Assembly (NCBI GenBank): GCA_035551355.1
Contig: DASZNF010000141.1
Coordinates: 186,001-250,000 of the forward strand
Direction: 5' to 3'
DNA length: 64,000 nt
From: DATATV01 sp035551355
Lineage (GTDB): Bacteria > Actinomycetota > Actinomycetes > Mycobacteriales > Pseudonocardiaceae
The notes under the pieces are model-generated. The model had not been told where the DNA came from. It did no database searches and worked only from the letters and a program-made list of their open reading frames with translations. Of this stretch, positions 44,396 to 53,579 are shown one piece after another. The position numbers and the translations under genes are program-made. How positions within the stretch are numbered: position 1 is the stretch's first letter; every line of letters starts with the position of its first letter.

Positions 44396-44413
44396 ATGTG
44401 ACCTGTGTCACAT
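44396..44413. promoter_or_regulatory. Consensus CRP-type site upstream of the ESX operon
   Basis: ATGTGACCTGTGTCACAT has perfect 7-bp arms and equals the CRP consensus TGTGA-N6-TCACA exactly (44397-44412). It lies 112 bp upstream of the first ESX gene start and overlaps the LysR stop codon. Actinobacterial CRP proteins use this consensus. Confidence 0.7.
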
Positions 44414-45304
44414 GGGAGAACCGGCCACATGTTGATCCACCAGCGCCAGCAATGCCCGCACCGCCGCGCTCGGCCGCCGGGTGCTGGACGTGGCCACCGA
44501 CACCGGCCAGCGGGGCTCGGCGTCCAGTAGTGGCAGCATCAGCACATCCGGTCCCAGATCCAGGTCCAGCTCGGGAATCAGTGCCACACCAAGACCTTGG
44601 CGCACGTAGTCGGCCACGGTCGGCAGGTTCGCCACCTCCAGGGTCACCTGCCGGGCGATGCCCGCGGCGGCGAACGCGCGATCGGCCACCACGCGATTTC
44701 CGTAGCCTGGCGGGGAATCCACGAACGGCTCGCCGGCCAGCAGTGCCATCGGCACACCGTCCATTCCGGACAAGGGGTGCCCGGCCGGCAGCACGAGGCG
44801 CATCGGCACGCTGCCCAGTTCACGCGCGGTCAGCCCGGCCGGCGGGCGGCCGATCACGGACAGGAACGCCACGTCCAGGCTGCCCGCCAGCAACTGCTGG
44901 GCCAGCCCGCCCGAACCGCTCGGCGCGGCCCGCAGCCGCAGCGTCACCCGGGGATAGCGGGCGTGGAAGTCGCCGAGCAGGGCGGGCAGATCGACGAGGC
45001 CGTGCGCGGTCATGGTGCCGATGTCCAGCGTGCCGAGCAGTCCCTCCTCGGCGCTGACCACCGCCTCGCGCGCCTCCTGCGCCGCGTCCAGCACCGCCCG
45101 GGCGCGGGGCAGCAGCGCCGCGCCCGCGTCGGACAGCTCGACCTTCTGGGTGGACCGCTCGAACAGCGTCACGCCCAGTTCCCGCTCCAGCGACCGGATC
45201 GCCGCCGACACGCCGGACTGCACCACGTGCAGCCGGGCCGAGGCGCGGGTGAAGTTCAGCTCGTCGGCGACCGCGAGGAAGTATTCGAGGTGGCGCAGCT
45301 CCAT
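44408..45304 (-). CDS. LysR-family transcriptional regulator
   Basis: A 298-aa protein. MELRHLEYFLAVADELNFTR and ASARLHVVQSGVSAAIRSLE, RELGVTLFER form the LysR winged helix. The effector domain follows (IGTMTAHGLVDLPALLGDFH, and RQGLGVALIPELD near the end). It is divergent from the MFS gene at 45415 across 110 bp, the usual LysR-target arrangement. Confidence 0.88.
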   Translation of the reverse strand: MELRHLEYFLAVADELNFTRASARLHVVQSGVSAAIRSLERELGVTLFERSTQKVELSDAGAALLPRARAVLDAAQEAREAVVSAEEGLLGTLDIGTMTAHGLVDLPALLGDFHARYPRVTLRLRAAPSGSGGLAQQLLAGSLDVAFLSVIGRPPAGLTARELGSVPMRLVLPAGHPLSGMDGVPMALLAGEPFVDSPPGYGNRVVADRAFAAAGIARQVTLEVANLPTVADYVRQGLGVALIPELDLDLGPDVLMLPLLDAEPRWPVSVATSSTRRPSAAVRALLALVDQHVAGSPM

Positions 45305-45414
45305 CCGAGCATTATCGCTGATCGTGCTGAAGCTCAGCAGGAGATTTCGTTGGACGTGCTCAAGATCCCGACGCACCATGGACAGTGACAGATCCGCCCA
45401 GCTCAGGAGTGGAA

Positions 45415-46650
45415 ATGACCACGACCAGCCAGCCCGTCCGCCCGCTCGCGCCCATGGTGTCCACCGGGCGCGGGGTACTCGGCCACGCGCGCGGCTTCTG
45501 GGTGATCGCATTCGCGTTCGTGGTCGCCATGGCCTACTCCACCGTGCCGACCCCGCTGTATTCGCTGTACGAGAAGCGGGACGGGTTCGCCGCGTTCACC
45601 GTCACCCTGGTGTTCGCCGCCTACGCGGTCGGGGTCGCGCTGAGCCTGTTCCTGGCCGGGCACGTCAGCGACTGGTTCGGGCGGCGGCGGGTGCTGTTGC
45701 CCGCGTTGCTGGTGCAGGTGGTCTCCGCGGTGCTGTTCCTGGTCTGGCCCGAGTTGCCCGGCTTGGTGATCGCGCGGGTGCTCACCGGGGTCGGCGTCGG
45801 CCTGATCACCGCGACCGCCACCGCGCACCTGTCCGAGCTGCACGCCGCCGCGCGGCCGAACGCCTCGCGGACCCGGGCCGAACTGGTGTCCACCGCGGCC
45901 AACATGGGCGGTCTCGGCCTGGGGCCGCTGGTGTCCGGCTTCCTCGCGCAGTTCGTCACGGGCCCACTGACCACGCCCTACCTGGTGTTCATCGGGTTGC
46001 TGCTGGTTGCCGCGATCGGCGTGGCGTTGGTGCCGGAAACCGTTGAGCTGGCCGAAGAACGGCCCGCCTACCGGCCGCAGCGGGTGCGGGTGCCCGGCGA
46101 CGCGCGGGCCCGGTTCGTCGCGGCCGCGCTGGGCACGGTGATCGGGTTCGCGGTGTTCGGCATGTTCACCTCGCTGGCGCCGGTGTTCGTCGCCGGGACC
46201 ATGCACGTGACCTCGCATGTGGTGGCCGGAGTGGTGGGCAGCCTGGCCTTCCTGGCCGCGGCGGGGATGCAGTTGGTGTTCGGGCGGGCCACGACGCGGA
46301 CCCAGTTGAGCGGGGGACTGGGGCTGCTGGTGCTCGGGCTGGTGCCAGTGGTGGTGTCGCTGTTCGTGGCGAGCCTGCCGCTGTTCTTCGTCGGCGGGGT
46401 GCTGGCCGGCGGCGGGGTCGGGATGTTGTTCAAGGGCGCGGTGACCACGGTGGCCGGGCTGGCCGAGGCCGGGTCGCGCGGCGAGGCGTTGGCCGGGTTG
46501 TTCCTGGCCGCGTACATCGGGCTGGCGATCCCGGTGATCGCGCTGGGGCTGGTGGTGCAAAGCGTGCCCGCAACATTCGCGGTACTGGGATTCGCGGTCC
46601 TGGTGGCCGTGGTGGGGGCGGCGGTCGCGCCGCGGTTGGTGCGGCGCTGA
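45415..46650 (+). CDS. MFS transporter (12 TM), probable LysR target
   Basis: A 411-aa protein with 12 predicted helices and motif A as GHVSDWFGRRRVLLPAL. TM1 contains AYSTVPTPLYSLYEKRDGFA. ATG 45415 is chosen because AGGAG lies 5 nt before it; the in-frame start at 45385 lacks an SD. It is likely a drug/metabolite exporter under the divergent LysR. Confidence 0.85.
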   Translation: MTTTSQPVRPLAPMVSTGRGVLGHARGFWVIAFAFVVAMAYSTVPTPLYSLYEKRDGFAAFTVTLVFAAYAVGVALSLFLAGHVSDWFGRRRVLLPALLVQVVSAVLFLVWPELPGLVIARVLTGVGVGLITATATAHLSELHAAARPNASRTRAELVSTAANMGGLGLGPLVSGFLAQFVTGPLTTPYLVFIGLLLVAAIGVALVPETVELAEERPAYRPQRVRVPGDARARFVAAALGTVIGFAVFGMFTSLAPVFVAGTMHVTSHVVAGVVGSLAFLAAAGMQLVFGRATTRTQLSGGLGLLVLGLVPVVVSLFVASLPLFFVGGVLAGGGVGMLFKGAVTTVAGLAEAGSRGEALAGLFLAAYIGLAIPVIALGLVVQSVPATFAVLGFAVLVAVVGAAVAPRLVRR

Positions 46651-46688
46651 GGCGGATCGGCGCCGGGCCGAATTGACGCAGGTGGGGT

Positions 46689-46712
46689 GGCCGGTTGTGG
46701 ACCAAACCGGCC
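46689..46712. terminator. Hairpin after the MFS gene
   Basis: GGCCGGTT and AACCGGCC are perfect 8-bp arms around GTGGACCA, 38 bp after the MFS stop and about 80 bp before the GH78 start. Terminator most likely, though an operator role is possible. Confidence 0.55.
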
Positions 46713-46790
46713 GAATTCGTTGACGTGACCGCCATCCGGCACGGAGGCTACTCAGCGCATGTAACGTTTCAACCTGCCAAGGGGCGTGTC

Positions 46791-49574
46791 ATGGGCTCAT
46801 CGCGGAGCCGGTTCGGTCCAGGAAGCGCGCGTCGCGCGGTCGTCGGGCTCGGGGTGGCGCTCACGCTCGTGTTACCGGCCATCCCGGCACCGGCCGCCAC
46901 TCCGGCGAGCCCTGGTGCGAGTCAGCCGTGGCAGGCCTACAACTTCTCCCCGGCCGGCCGGACCGTCACGCCGGTCGCGGTGAACCGCACCACCGGCACC
47001 GTCACCGGCACGGACACCCTGCCGCACAACGGTTCGGCCACGCTGACCGGCGCGGGTTCCTCGGCCACGCTGGACTTCGGCAAGGAGGTCGGCGGGCTGG
47101 TCAGCCTGCACTTCGGCTCGGCTGACACCGCCGGGCAGCGGCTGGGCGTCGCGTTCACCGAGTCCAGTGAGTTCATCGGCACCACCAGCGACGCCAGCAA
47201 CGGCGGCGGTGGCGCGGACGGTGCGCTGACCGCGAACGTCAGCCCGAACACCACCTGGACCCAGCCCACGGCCCAGCTCCGCGGCGGATTCCGGTATCTG
47301 ACGCTGTTCGCGCAGAGCGCGGGGCCGATCAGCCTGGACCACGTGTCGCTGTCCATCAGCTTCGATCCGGCCGCGACCAACCTGCGCGACTACGCCAACT
47401 ACTTCTACTCCAGCGATCCGACGCTCAACCGGATCTGGTACGCCGGGGCCTACACCGTGCAGACCAACACCATCGCGCCCACCCAGGGCCGGGTCTGGGG
47501 TCCGCCGGCCACCGGCTGGGACAACAGCGGCACCGTGGGCGCCGGCGACTCGGTGCTGGTCGACGGGGCCAAGCGGGACCGGACGGTGTGGCCGGGCGAC
47601 CTGGGGGTCTCGGTGCCGACCGAGTTCGCCTCGCTGGGCGAGCTGACCCCGACCCGCAACGCGCTGACCACGCTCTACCAGCACCAGGCGGCAAGCGGCG
47701 AGATGCCCTACGCCGGTCCTGAGGTCAACTTCTACGGCTCGGACACCTACCACCTGTGGTCGCTGATCGGCACCGCCAACTACGTGCAGTACAGCCAGGA
47801 CACCGCCTGGTTGACCGGAATCTGGGCGCAGTACCGGAAGGCTCTGCAATTCTCGCTGTCGAAAGTCGGCAGCGACGGGCTGATGTCGGTCACCGGCACG
47901 GCCGACTGGGCGCGCGGCGACCAGGGCGGGGCGAACATCGAGGCGAACGCCTTGCTGTACAAGGCTTTGCTCACCGGTGCGCAGCTGGCTCAGGCGGAGA
48001 ACGACGCCAGTGACGCGACCTCCTGGACGCAGACCGCGGCCAAGCTCAAGTCCGCCGCCAACGCGCAACTCTGGGACGACGCGGCGGGGGAGTACCGGGA
48101 CAACCCGGCCAGCAATCTGCATCCGCAGGATGGCAACTCACTGGCCGTCTGGTACGGCCTGACCGACTCCGACACCAAGGCCCAGCGGATCAGCGCCGCG
48201 CTGACCACCGACTGGAATGCTTACGGAGCAACGACTCCGGAGAACGGCGGACAGATCTCCACCTTCCCCGGCTCCATGGAACTGCAGGCCCACCTGCAGG
48301 CCGGGGACGCCACCCGCGCGCTGGAGCTGATGCGCACCGAGTGGGGCTACATGCTCAACTCCCCGCTGGGCACCGGCAGCACGTTCTGGGAGGGCTACCT
48401 GGCCAACGGACAGCTCGGCTACGGCGGCGCGTACATGAGCAACGCGCACGGCTGGGCCACCGGTCCGACTTCGGCGCTGAGCTTCTACGTGCTGGGCATC
48501 CGACCGCAGTCGTTGACCGGCGGCTACCTGGTTGCCCCGGAACCCGGTGACCTGTCCAGCGTGCAGGGGTCACTGGCCACGCCGAAGGGCGACATCAAGC
48601 TGTCCTGGCAGCACCAGGCCGACCAGGGCCGGTTCACCGAAACCCTGGACGCACCGGCGAAAGCGGTCAGCGAGGTGGACGTGCCCACCTTCGGCGACCG
48701 GACCCAGGTGCGGGTGAACGGGCAGCTGGTCTGGGACGGCGCGCGCGGGCTGGCCGACGGCGCGCACCTGGCCGGGTCGAACGTGGTGCTGAACGGGATG
48801 TCCGGGCACGCGGTGATCAATGGCCAGGCCATCGGGCATGCGAACGGCACGCTGTCCGCGTCGCTCACCTCCAGCATCACGGATCCGGTGCGGCCCAACA
48901 CGAACGTCACCATTCCGGTGACGGTCTCGGCGACCGGGGACCAGCCGGTGCGCGGCACGGTGTCCGCCCAGCTGCCCAGCGGCTGGACCGGCACGCCGGC
49001 CTCGTTCACGCTCAATCCCCAGGCGGGCAACACAAGTACGGTGGTCCAGGTCGGCGCGCACGCTCCGGCGATCGTGACCAGCGGGCCGCTGACCGTGCCG
49101 TTGACCGCGAGCGCGGGCAAACTCGCCGCGCACACCTCGGCCGCGCTGACCGTGTTCGGGGACTGGGCTTCGGGCACGACGGCGGCCGGGTCCAGTGAGG
49201 CGGGCAGCAACGTCTACCAGGGCCAGGTGCGCACCTACTACGCCGGCAACGCCATCGACGACAATCCACAGACCTTCTGGAACGACGCCACGCCCGGCGT
49301 TTTCCCGGACACGCTCACCGTGACCGCCCCGGCTCCGGTGACCCTGCACGGGGTCGGCTTCGAGTCCGTTGTGGATGGTGTGCCGACCGATTTCACCGTG
49401 CAGACCTGGGACGGCAGCCAGTGGGTGACCAGTGCGACGGTGACCGGGAATTCGGCGCTGTCGCGCTGGATTCCGTTCGACGCACCAGTCACCACCAACC
49501 AGGTGCGCGTGGTGATCACCGCCTCGCAGACGCAGAACGGCAACTACAGCCGGATCGCCGAACTGACCCCCTGA
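46791..49574 (+). CDS. Secreted GH78 alpha-L-rhamnosidase-like protein with C-terminal binding domains
   Basis: A 927-aa exported protein (AAGGGG, then 6 nt, then ATG 46791; signal MGSSRSRFGPGSARRAVVGL, then LVLPAIPAPAA). After an N-terminal beta domain the (alpha/alpha)6 barrel begins near RIWYAGAYTVQ and has the GH78-type acidic motif VLVDGAKRDRTVWPGDLGVS (about 256-275). Later come TFWEGYLANGQLGYGGAYMS and NAHGWATGP. An NEW3-like domain (about 695-800) and an F5/8-type C (CBM32-like) domain (about 800-927: AIDDNPQTFWNDATPG, ITASQTQNGNYSRIAEL) complete it. It should remove terminal L-rhamnose from glycans or glycosides. The neighbour at 49609 is a paralogue. Confidence 0.82.
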   Translation: MGSSRSRFGPGSARRAVVGLGVALTLVLPAIPAPAATPASPGASQPWQAYNFSPAGRTVTPVAVNRTTGTVTGTDTLPHNGSATLTGAGSSATLDFGKEVGGLVSLHFGSADTAGQRLGVAFTESSEFIGTTSDASNGGGGADGALTANVSPNTTWTQPTAQLRGGFRYLTLFAQSAGPISLDHVSLSISFDPAATNLRDYANYFYSSDPTLNRIWYAGAYTVQTNTIAPTQGRVWGPPATGWDNSGTVGAGDSVLVDGAKRDRTVWPGDLGVSVPTEFASLGELTPTRNALTTLYQHQAASGEMPYAGPEVNFYGSDTYHLWSLIGTANYVQYSQDTAWLTGIWAQYRKALQFSLSKVGSDGLMSVTGTADWARGDQGGANIEANALLYKALLTGAQLAQAENDASDATSWTQTAAKLKSAANAQLWDDAAGEYRDNPASNLHPQDGNSLAVWYGLTDSDTKAQRISAALTTDWNAYGATTPENGGQISTFPGSMELQAHLQAGDATRALELMRTEWGYMLNSPLGTGSTFWEGYLANGQLGYGGAYMSNAHGWATGPTSALSFYVLGIRPQSLTGGYLVAPEPGDLSSVQGSLATPKGDIKLSWQHQADQGRFTETLDAPAKAVSEVDVPTFGDRTQVRVNGQLVWDGARGLADGAHLAGSNVVLNGMSGHAVINGQAIGHANGTLSASLTSSITDPVRPNTNVTIPVTVSATGDQPVRGTVSAQLPSGWTGTPASFTLNPQAGNTSTVVQVGAHAPAIVTSGPLTVPLTASAGKLAAHTSAALTVFGDWASGTTAAGSSEAGSNVYQGQVRTYYAGNAIDDNPQTFWNDATPGVFPDTLTVTAPAPVTLHGVGFESVVDGVPTDFTVQTWDGSQWVTSATVTGNSALSRWIPFDAPVTTNQVRVVITASQTQNGNYSRIAELTP

Positions 49575-49608
49575 CCCGGTTTTCGCCGACAAGATGAGGT
49601 GTTCTTCG

Positions 49609-51828
49609 ATGTCGTTGTCCTCGCGTGCCCGCGCGGCCGCGCTGGTGTTCGCCGGGTTGGCCGCCGTGGCGGTGGCCACCGTGCCGAGTGCCTCGGCCGC
49701 ACCGGCCGGTGGGCCGGGTGTGAATCCATGGCAGGTGGCCAACTATCAGCCACAACCCGGGAATTGGCGGCCCTATGTGCTGTCTCCGAGCGGGCACACC
49801 GTCCGGCCGACGGCCGTGCAGGCGGTGTATCCGAGGGGCGGGCAGGTCAGCGGTGATCCGAAAGCTGCGCTGGGTAATGGTTCCGGTCGATCGGTGCGGT
49901 TGACCAGCACGGGTGATCGGACGGTTTCGCCCTTGCTGGTGCTGGATTTCGGGAAGGACGTGGGCGGGCAGATCCAGTTGCACGTGACCGGCGCGTCGGC
50001 CACCCGGCCGCAGCTGCACGTGTGCTTCAGCGAGTCGCTGTCCCAGATGGCGTTGCAGCCAGGCGACAACAATGGCGAGGGGGCGCTCGCGCCCGGCTGC
50101 GACACGGCCAACATCTGGTCCGGCTATCCCGGCCTGCGGTACACCTCCGACGCGGACAGCCACACCATGCCGCTGGCCGGTGCGACCCTGCCGACCACGC
50201 TGACCGACCCGAACATCCGGGGCGGCTTCCGGTACGCCACGATCTTCCTGGACGGCCCCGGATACGTTGACCTCAACGGGGTTTCGCTCGACTTCGGCGC
50301 GGCGCCCGCGCAGGCCGATCCGGCGAACTACGCCGGCTGGTTCCTGTCCAGCGACAACGCGCTGAACAAGATCTGGTACGCCGGTGCGTACACCGTGCAG
50401 CTGGACACCTGGCAGTCCGGCACGGCGAAGAGCTGGCCCTACGCCGACGGCGAGGCCGACCACGCCAACGCCCAGGTGCCCTACGCCAACCCGAACCAGG
50501 AGGTCATCTTCGACGGGGCCAAGCGGGACCGGATCGTCTGGCAGGGCGACCTGTCCGTGCAGGCGCCGGTGACCTACCTGACCACCGACGACGTGACCGC
50601 GGTGGACAACTCGCTGTCCTCGCTGGCCTCCCAGCAGCTGCCCGACGGTTACGTACCCGCGGAAAGCCTGGTGGGGCAACACAATCTGGGCGAGGAACGC
50701 AGCTACGGCGAGTACGTCACCTGGTTCGTCGACAACATGTACGAACACTGGCTCTACACCGGCGATCGCAGCTACCTCCAGCAGTGGTGGCCCGCGTTGC
50801 AGGCGGCGACGGCCTGGCTGGAATCGGTGCGCACCGAGGATGGGACGGGGCTGATCGCGTTCGGCCGGTCCGGTTCGTGTGGGCACTACGGGTACAGCGA
50901 CTGTGGCCACGAAACGTATGTGAACGCGCTCTACGACCGCAACCTGGGGCAGCTGTCCTCGATGGCGACGGCCCTTGGCCAGACCGCGTCGGCGCAGACC
51001 TACGCGAGCACCGCGGCCACCCTGAAGGCCACGATCAACAACGAGCTGTGGGACCCGACGGTGGGCGCGTACAAGATGTCCACCGAGAACGCCACGCTCT
51101 ACCCGCAGGACGCCAACGCCACCGCGGTGCTCACCGGCATCGCCTCGGCCGGCCAGGCCGACAGCGCCATGGCCTACCTCAAGGCGCACAACTGGAACAC
51201 CTACGGCTCGCTGGACTTCTCGCCCAACCTGGTGGTCACCCCGGTGTACGAGCCGCTGCCGACCGGATTCGAGGTGAGCGCGCGGCTGGACCAGACCGGC
51301 ACGGCGGCGCAACAGGACGCGCTGAGCCTGATGAGGACGTTCTGGGGTTACCAGTTGTCGCAGGATCCGGGCAGCACGTTCTGGGAGAAGGTCAACCAGC
51401 AGGGACAGCCCGGCATCGCCCAGTTCACCAGCCTGGCCCACGGCTGGGCGGCCGCGCCGACCACCACGCTGACCACCCAGGTGCTCGGAGTTTCGCCCAC
51501 CGCGCCGGGATTCTCCGGTTACCAGGTGGCGCCGGAACCGGCCGGGTTGAGCTGGGCCCAGGGCGCGGTGCCCACGCCGCACGGCACGATCGACGCGTCC
51601 TGGACGCAGGCCGGGAACACGTTCACGCTGACCACGAACGCGCCGCGCGGCACCACCGGCACGCTGTCAGTTCCGCTGAGCGGTGATCGCGAGCTGGTGA
51701 CGCTGGACGGGATTCCGGTGTGGCTCAACGGACACGCGGTCGGCGGGGCGCGGGTGCAGCGGACCGCGACCGGGGTGTCGGTGTCCGGAGTCGGTGCGGG
51801 ACAACACGTGTTGCGCGCGATCGGGTGA
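49609..51828 (+). CDS. Secreted GH78 alpha-L-rhamnosidase-like protein
   Basis: A 739-aa exported protein. ATG 49609 follows GAGGTG by 6 nt; the signal is MSLSSRARAAALVFAGLAAV, ending SASAAPA. It shares with its upstream neighbour KIWYAGAYTVQ, IFDGAKRDRIVWQGDLSVQ and the SLAHGWAAAPT region, so the two are tandem paralogues, but it lacks the C-terminal NEW3 and F5/8 domains. It keeps a GH78 C-terminal beta domain. The 34-bp gap suggests co-transcription; differing accessory domains suggest different substrate forms. Confidence 0.85.
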   Translation: MSLSSRARAAALVFAGLAAVAVATVPSASAAPAGGPGVNPWQVANYQPQPGNWRPYVLSPSGHTVRPTAVQAVYPRGGQVSGDPKAALGNGSGRSVRLTSTGDRTVSPLLVLDFGKDVGGQIQLHVTGASATRPQLHVCFSESLSQMALQPGDNNGEGALAPGCDTANIWSGYPGLRYTSDADSHTMPLAGATLPTTLTDPNIRGGFRYATIFLDGPGYVDLNGVSLDFGAAPAQADPANYAGWFLSSDNALNKIWYAGAYTVQLDTWQSGTAKSWPYADGEADHANAQVPYANPNQEVIFDGAKRDRIVWQGDLSVQAPVTYLTTDDVTAVDNSLSSLASQQLPDGYVPAESLVGQHNLGEERSYGEYVTWFVDNMYEHWLYTGDRSYLQQWWPALQAATAWLESVRTEDGTGLIAFGRSGSCGHYGYSDCGHETYVNALYDRNLGQLSSMATALGQTASAQTYASTAATLKATINNELWDPTVGAYKMSTENATLYPQDANATAVLTGIASAGQADSAMAYLKAHNWNTYGSLDFSPNLVVTPVYEPLPTGFEVSARLDQTGTAAQQDALSLMRTFWGYQLSQDPGSTFWEKVNQQGQPGIAQFTSLAHGWAAAPTTTLTTQVLGVSPTAPGFSGYQVAPEPAGLSWAQGAVPTPHGTIDASWTQAGNTFTLTTNAPRGTTGTLSVPLSGDRELVTLDGIPVWLNGHAVGGARVQRTATGVSVSGVGAGQHVLRAIG

Positions 51829-51843
51829 TGCACGGGGCGGAGG

Positions 51844-51875
51844 CCCATGTCGCGCTGATGACCGCGTGACATGGG
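51844..51875. terminator. Terminator after the GH78 pair
   Basis: CCCATGTC (51844-51851) and GACATGGG (51868-51875) pair perfectly, followed by a T-rich run (TCTTCTCCTTT). Confidence 0.7.
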
Positions 51876-51977
51876 TCTTCTCCTTTGGGTGGCTTTTCCT
51901 CTTGTCGCACGTCAGGGCGGTGGCGAGAGGTTAAATTGTGCCTCCTCGGTGATCAATGACGGACCGCGGAGGACAGC

Positions 51978-52811
51978 ATGAGCAGGAAGCCGACCGGACG
52001 GGCACGGGAACTGGGCGCCACGTTGCGCAGATATCGCCTTGCGGCGGAGTGGACGGAGATCAACGCGGCGCGATCCCTGCGGTTGTCGGCCTGCCAGTTG
52101 TCCCGGATCGAGTCGGGGGAGCGCGGCATCTCGGACGTCAACGTGGCCCGGTGCCTGACGTTGTACGGCGTGGCCGTCGAGGAGATCAACGAAGTCCTTG
52201 CGGTGGCAAGGGAAGCCAACGACGGCTACCGCCTGAAGGCGCACAACGACAAGCTGCCTGACGAATTGCGCACGTTGATGCATCATGAGACGACCGCGTC
52301 TCATATCGATTTCTTTGAGCCTTCACTGATTCCTGGCCTCTTGCAGACCGAGGACTATGCGCGTGCACTGCTCCGCTGGGGCGGATTGTTCCCAGAAGAT
52401 GGCATCGAGTTGCGAGTGCAGGCGAGGATGGAGCGGCAGCGACTGCTGCGCTGCGACCGCCGTCCGGTCATGCGGTTCTTCATCCATGAGACGGCACTGG
52501 CGCCGCAGATCTTCAGCTCGGAGATTATGGAGGAGCAACTGTTGCTGTTGATGCTTGCGTGCAACTGGCGAGACTGCGAGATCCGGCTCGTTCCCGCCGA
52601 GACCGTGCCGAACGGTGTGTTCGGTGGTCCGTTCATGTTCATGCGCTATGCCGACTACCACCCGGTCGCCTACGTCGAGAACATCCGGACCAGCGAGTTC
52701 ATCGAAGACGCGACTGACCTGCGGGTGTATCGCTCAATCGTGAATCGACTGGCCAGTCTGGCGCTTCCCGAGGGAGAATCGAGGGAGAGACTTGCCGCGA
52801 TGGCAACGTGA
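51978..52811 (+). CDS. XRE-family regulator with DUF5753 (Scr1/WhiJ-like)
   Basis: A 277-aa protein; GGAGGA precedes the ATG. An N-terminal HTH (LGATLRRYRLAAEWTEINAA, RSLRLSACQLSRIESGERGI) is followed by DUF5753 (about 90-270: FEPSLIPGLLQTEDYARALL, RQRLL, FFIHETAL, VPNGVFGGPFMFM, VAYVENI). Such proteins pair with small DUF397 partners, as here, and act in development or antibiotic control in streptomycetes (WhiJ/BldB context). Confidence 0.9.
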   Translation: MSRKPTGRARELGATLRRYRLAAEWTEINAARSLRLSACQLSRIESGERGISDVNVARCLTLYGVAVEEINEVLAVAREANDGYRLKAHNDKLPDELRTLMHHETTASHIDFFEPSLIPGLLQTEDYARALLRWGGLFPEDGIELRVQARMERQRLLRCDRRPVMRFFIHETALAPQIFSSEIMEEQLLLLMLACNWRDCEIRLVPAETVPNGVFGGPFMFMRYADYHPVAYVENIRTSEFIEDATDLRVYRSIVNRLASLALPEGESRERLAAMAT

Positions 52812-52827
52812 CACGATGGAGGGCCGC

Positions 52828-53058
52828 ATGACCGCGCAGCGCACGTGGCGTAAGAGCAGCTACAGCGGGATCAGCAACGGCAACTGTGTCGAGGTTGCCT
52901 GGCGCAAGAGTAGTTACAGCGGCGTAGGTAACGGCGACTGTGTTGAGGTTGCCGTTGCATCCGATCGGGTGGGGGTGCGGGATTCGAAGAACACCTCCGG
53001 GCCGACCCTGGCCTTCGGTCCGCGGACCTGGCGCAGCTTCCTGGCCACCACCAGGTAG
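52828..53058 (+). CDS. DUF397 partner protein with internally duplicated core
   Basis: A 76-aa protein; ATG 52828 follows GGAGG by 5 nt. DUF397 proteins normally have a single WRKSSYSGxxNGNCVEVA core. Here it appears twice back to back (WRKSSYSGISNGNCVEVA, then WRKSSYSGVGNGDCVEVA), before the usual VGVRDSKNTSGPTLAFGPRT and WRSFL. It probably binds the XRE protein encoded 17 bp upstream. Confidence 0.88.
   Translation: MTAQRTWRKSSYSGISNGNCVEVAWRKSSYSGVGNGDCVEVAVASDRVGVRDSKNTSGPTLAFGPRTWRSFLATTR
52846..52953 (+). repeat. 54-bp in-frame tandem duplication inside the DUF397 gene
   Basis: Copies 52846-52899 and 52900-52953, each 18 codons. They differ at roughly ten positions, mostly third bases, so the duplication is not brand new and has stayed in frame. 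Confidence 0.85.
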
Positions 53059-53061
53059 CCG

Positions 53062-53571
53062 CTAGAACTTCCGGGTGAACGCCAGCGGCTTGCGCATCCG
53101 GATCAGCAACAGCAGCGGCACCAGCACGTACCAAGTGTTGAAGGCAAGGAACTTCACCGGGTTGTGCGTGCGGGTCGCAGCTTCGCCGAAGAACTCCACG
53201 CCGAACACCACGATGCCGGTCAGCGCCACGATCATGGTCGCGTAGATGACCGCGAACAGCTGGATCCAGTTGCGGCCGGTGATCAGGCAGGGCACCAGCA
53301 CCAGGTAGAACGGCAGGTAGCAGAACGCGGACAGCCCGGTGATGATGCGCATCCAGGTCGGCGGGTGCATGAACAGCGGGTCGGCGTCGTGCGCGTACCA
53401 GTAGTTGGACTCCACGAAGAAGTCGGCCGAGGGGTGCGAGAAGTTCACCCCGATCGTCGGCAGCAGGTCGCTGATCACCGAGGTCACCGCGAACGCGCTG
53501 AACAGCACCGCGAAGAAGATGTCCCACCGGCGGTCACGCAAAGGCAGGTTCGGTGGGAGCTGGCTGGTCAT
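53062..53571 (-). CDS. EXPERA/emopamil-binding-type membrane protein
   Basis: A 169-aa protein with four hydrophobic helices. N-terminal LRDRRWDIFFAVLFSAFAVT and the following HPSADFFVESNYWYAHDADP, LFMHPPTWMR fit the EXPERA fold (EBP/TMEM97-like), whose members act on sterols or bind lipophilic ligands. The bacterial role is unknown. It is divergent from the DUF1295 gene, and TAGGAT at 53585-53580 stands 8 nt before the ATG with no SD, suggesting a leaderless message. Confidence 0.7.
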   Translation of the reverse strand: MTSQLPPNLPLRDRRWDIFFAVLFSAFAVTSVISDLLPTIGVNFSHPSADFFVESNYWYAHDADPLFMHPPTWMRIITGLSAFCYLPFYLVLVPCLITGRNWIQLFAVIYATMIVALTGIVVFGVEFFGEAATRTHNPVKFLAFNTWYVLVPLLLLIRMRKPLAFTRKF

Positions 53572-53579
53572 GACCGCCG

